From positions 124,001 through 188,000 of the forward strand of contig NZ_RFFN01000003.1 of NCBI RefSeq assembly GCF_003696315.1: a DNA stretch of 64,000 bases, written 5' to 3'. The stretch comes from Pseudomonas songnenensis. Lineage in GTDB: Bacteria > Pseudomonadota > Gammaproteobacteria > Pseudomonadales > Pseudomonadaceae. Positions within the stretch are counted from its first letter, which is position 1. Every line of letters begins with the position of its first letter. Under the pieces are notes generated by a model. The model had not been told where the DNA came from and did no database searches. It worked only from the letters and a program-made list of their open reading frames with translations. Both the position numbers and the translations under genes were made by a program. Shown in pieces: positions 63,885-64,000 of this stretch.

Positions 63885-64000
63885 GGATACGTCCTGCTAG
63901 AGAAGAAAGTGAGCGGCATTATAGAGCCCATTACCGGGGAAAAGGGTCGCGGCCGTCCGGCGATCGCTGCAGTGATGGCCGGTTTTACTTTACAATCCTC
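63885..64000. other. Upstream region at the right edge
   Basis: No gene start is visible between rph and the window end. Besides the rph -10, a TACAAT hexamer (63991-63996) on the plus strand could be the -10 of a gene beyond the window, probably the yicC-type gene that faces rph in other pseudomonads. Confidence 0.4.
63918..63923 (-). promoter_or_regulatory. rph promoter -10 element
   Basis: On the minus strand the sequence reads TATAAT, a perfect -10, at 34 bases upstream of the rph ATG; the corresponding -35 region is weak (CCCTTT at 17-base spacing). It gives a leader of about 27 bases. Confidence 0.5.

Overview
The window is GC-rich, gene-dense chromosomal DNA of a Pseudomonas-group gammaproteobacterium. 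Gene order follows, from memory, the P. aeruginosa PAO1 chromosome from algR (about PA5261) to rph (about PA5334): algZ-algR, argH, cyaA, rnk, cyaY-lptM-lysA-dapF-DUF484-xerC-HAD, sutA, amtB/glnK, yifB, rep, xpt, cycB, pauR, dadA, lrp, radC, coaBC-dut-algC-argB, pyrE, crc, rph. A glnK gene followed by two different amtB genes, an nnrS gene and the departures from PAO1 point to Stutzerimonas (Pseudomonas) stutzeri or a close relative. No rRNA, tRNA, IS element, prophage or CRISPR array was seen.

Layout. 1-5.7 kb: the AlgZ/AlgR two-component system (minus strand), then argH and small neighbours and an NnrS-type protein. 5.8-16 kb: small conserved proteins of unknown function, adenylate cyclase (cyaA), then the conserved lysine/cell-division block cyaY|lptM-lysA-dapF-DUF484-xerC-HAD. 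16-20 kb (minus): sutA, yjbQ and the nitrogen operon glnK-amtB1-amtB2, with a good sigma-54 promoter candidate and an inverted repeat at NtrC-enhancer distance. 20.4-28.2 kb: ubiK, yifB, a BCCT transporter, a GGDEF-EAL protein and rep helicase.

28.3-38.2 kb is the accessory part, sitting where PAO1 has only poxB. It holds a hemolysin-III protein, an IclR regulator, an iron alcohol dehydrogenase/MmsA-type acylating aldehyde dehydrogenase operon with two matching palindromes at its promoter, a GAPDH paralog overlapping a cyclodeaminase-fold gene, and divergently a three-gene sugar cluster (two GH13 enzymes and a DUF1080 protein).

38.3-52.8 kb: xpt, cupin, cytochrome c5, PauR-type regulator, RidA-dadA divergent from lrp (dadX is missing here), a PuuB-like FAD oxidase, a PLD-family lipoprotein, a chemoreceptor, 3-hydroxyacyl-CoA dehydrogenase, thioesterase and an unknown permease-like protein. 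52.8-64 kb: radC, then coaBC-dut-algC-argB, a DUF3360 membrane protein, a DUF4124 protein, pyrE divergent from crc, a DUF4870 protein and rph.

The strongest leads for new biology are the dual palindromic operators before the alcohol dehydrogenase operon, the GAPDH-cyclodeaminase pair beside the GH13/GH13/DUF1080 cluster, the membrane-anchored long form of AlgC whose N-terminus carries a nine-C tract, and the phased repeats between dadA and lrp. Functions are assigned from protein motifs and remembered family features; no database search was run.
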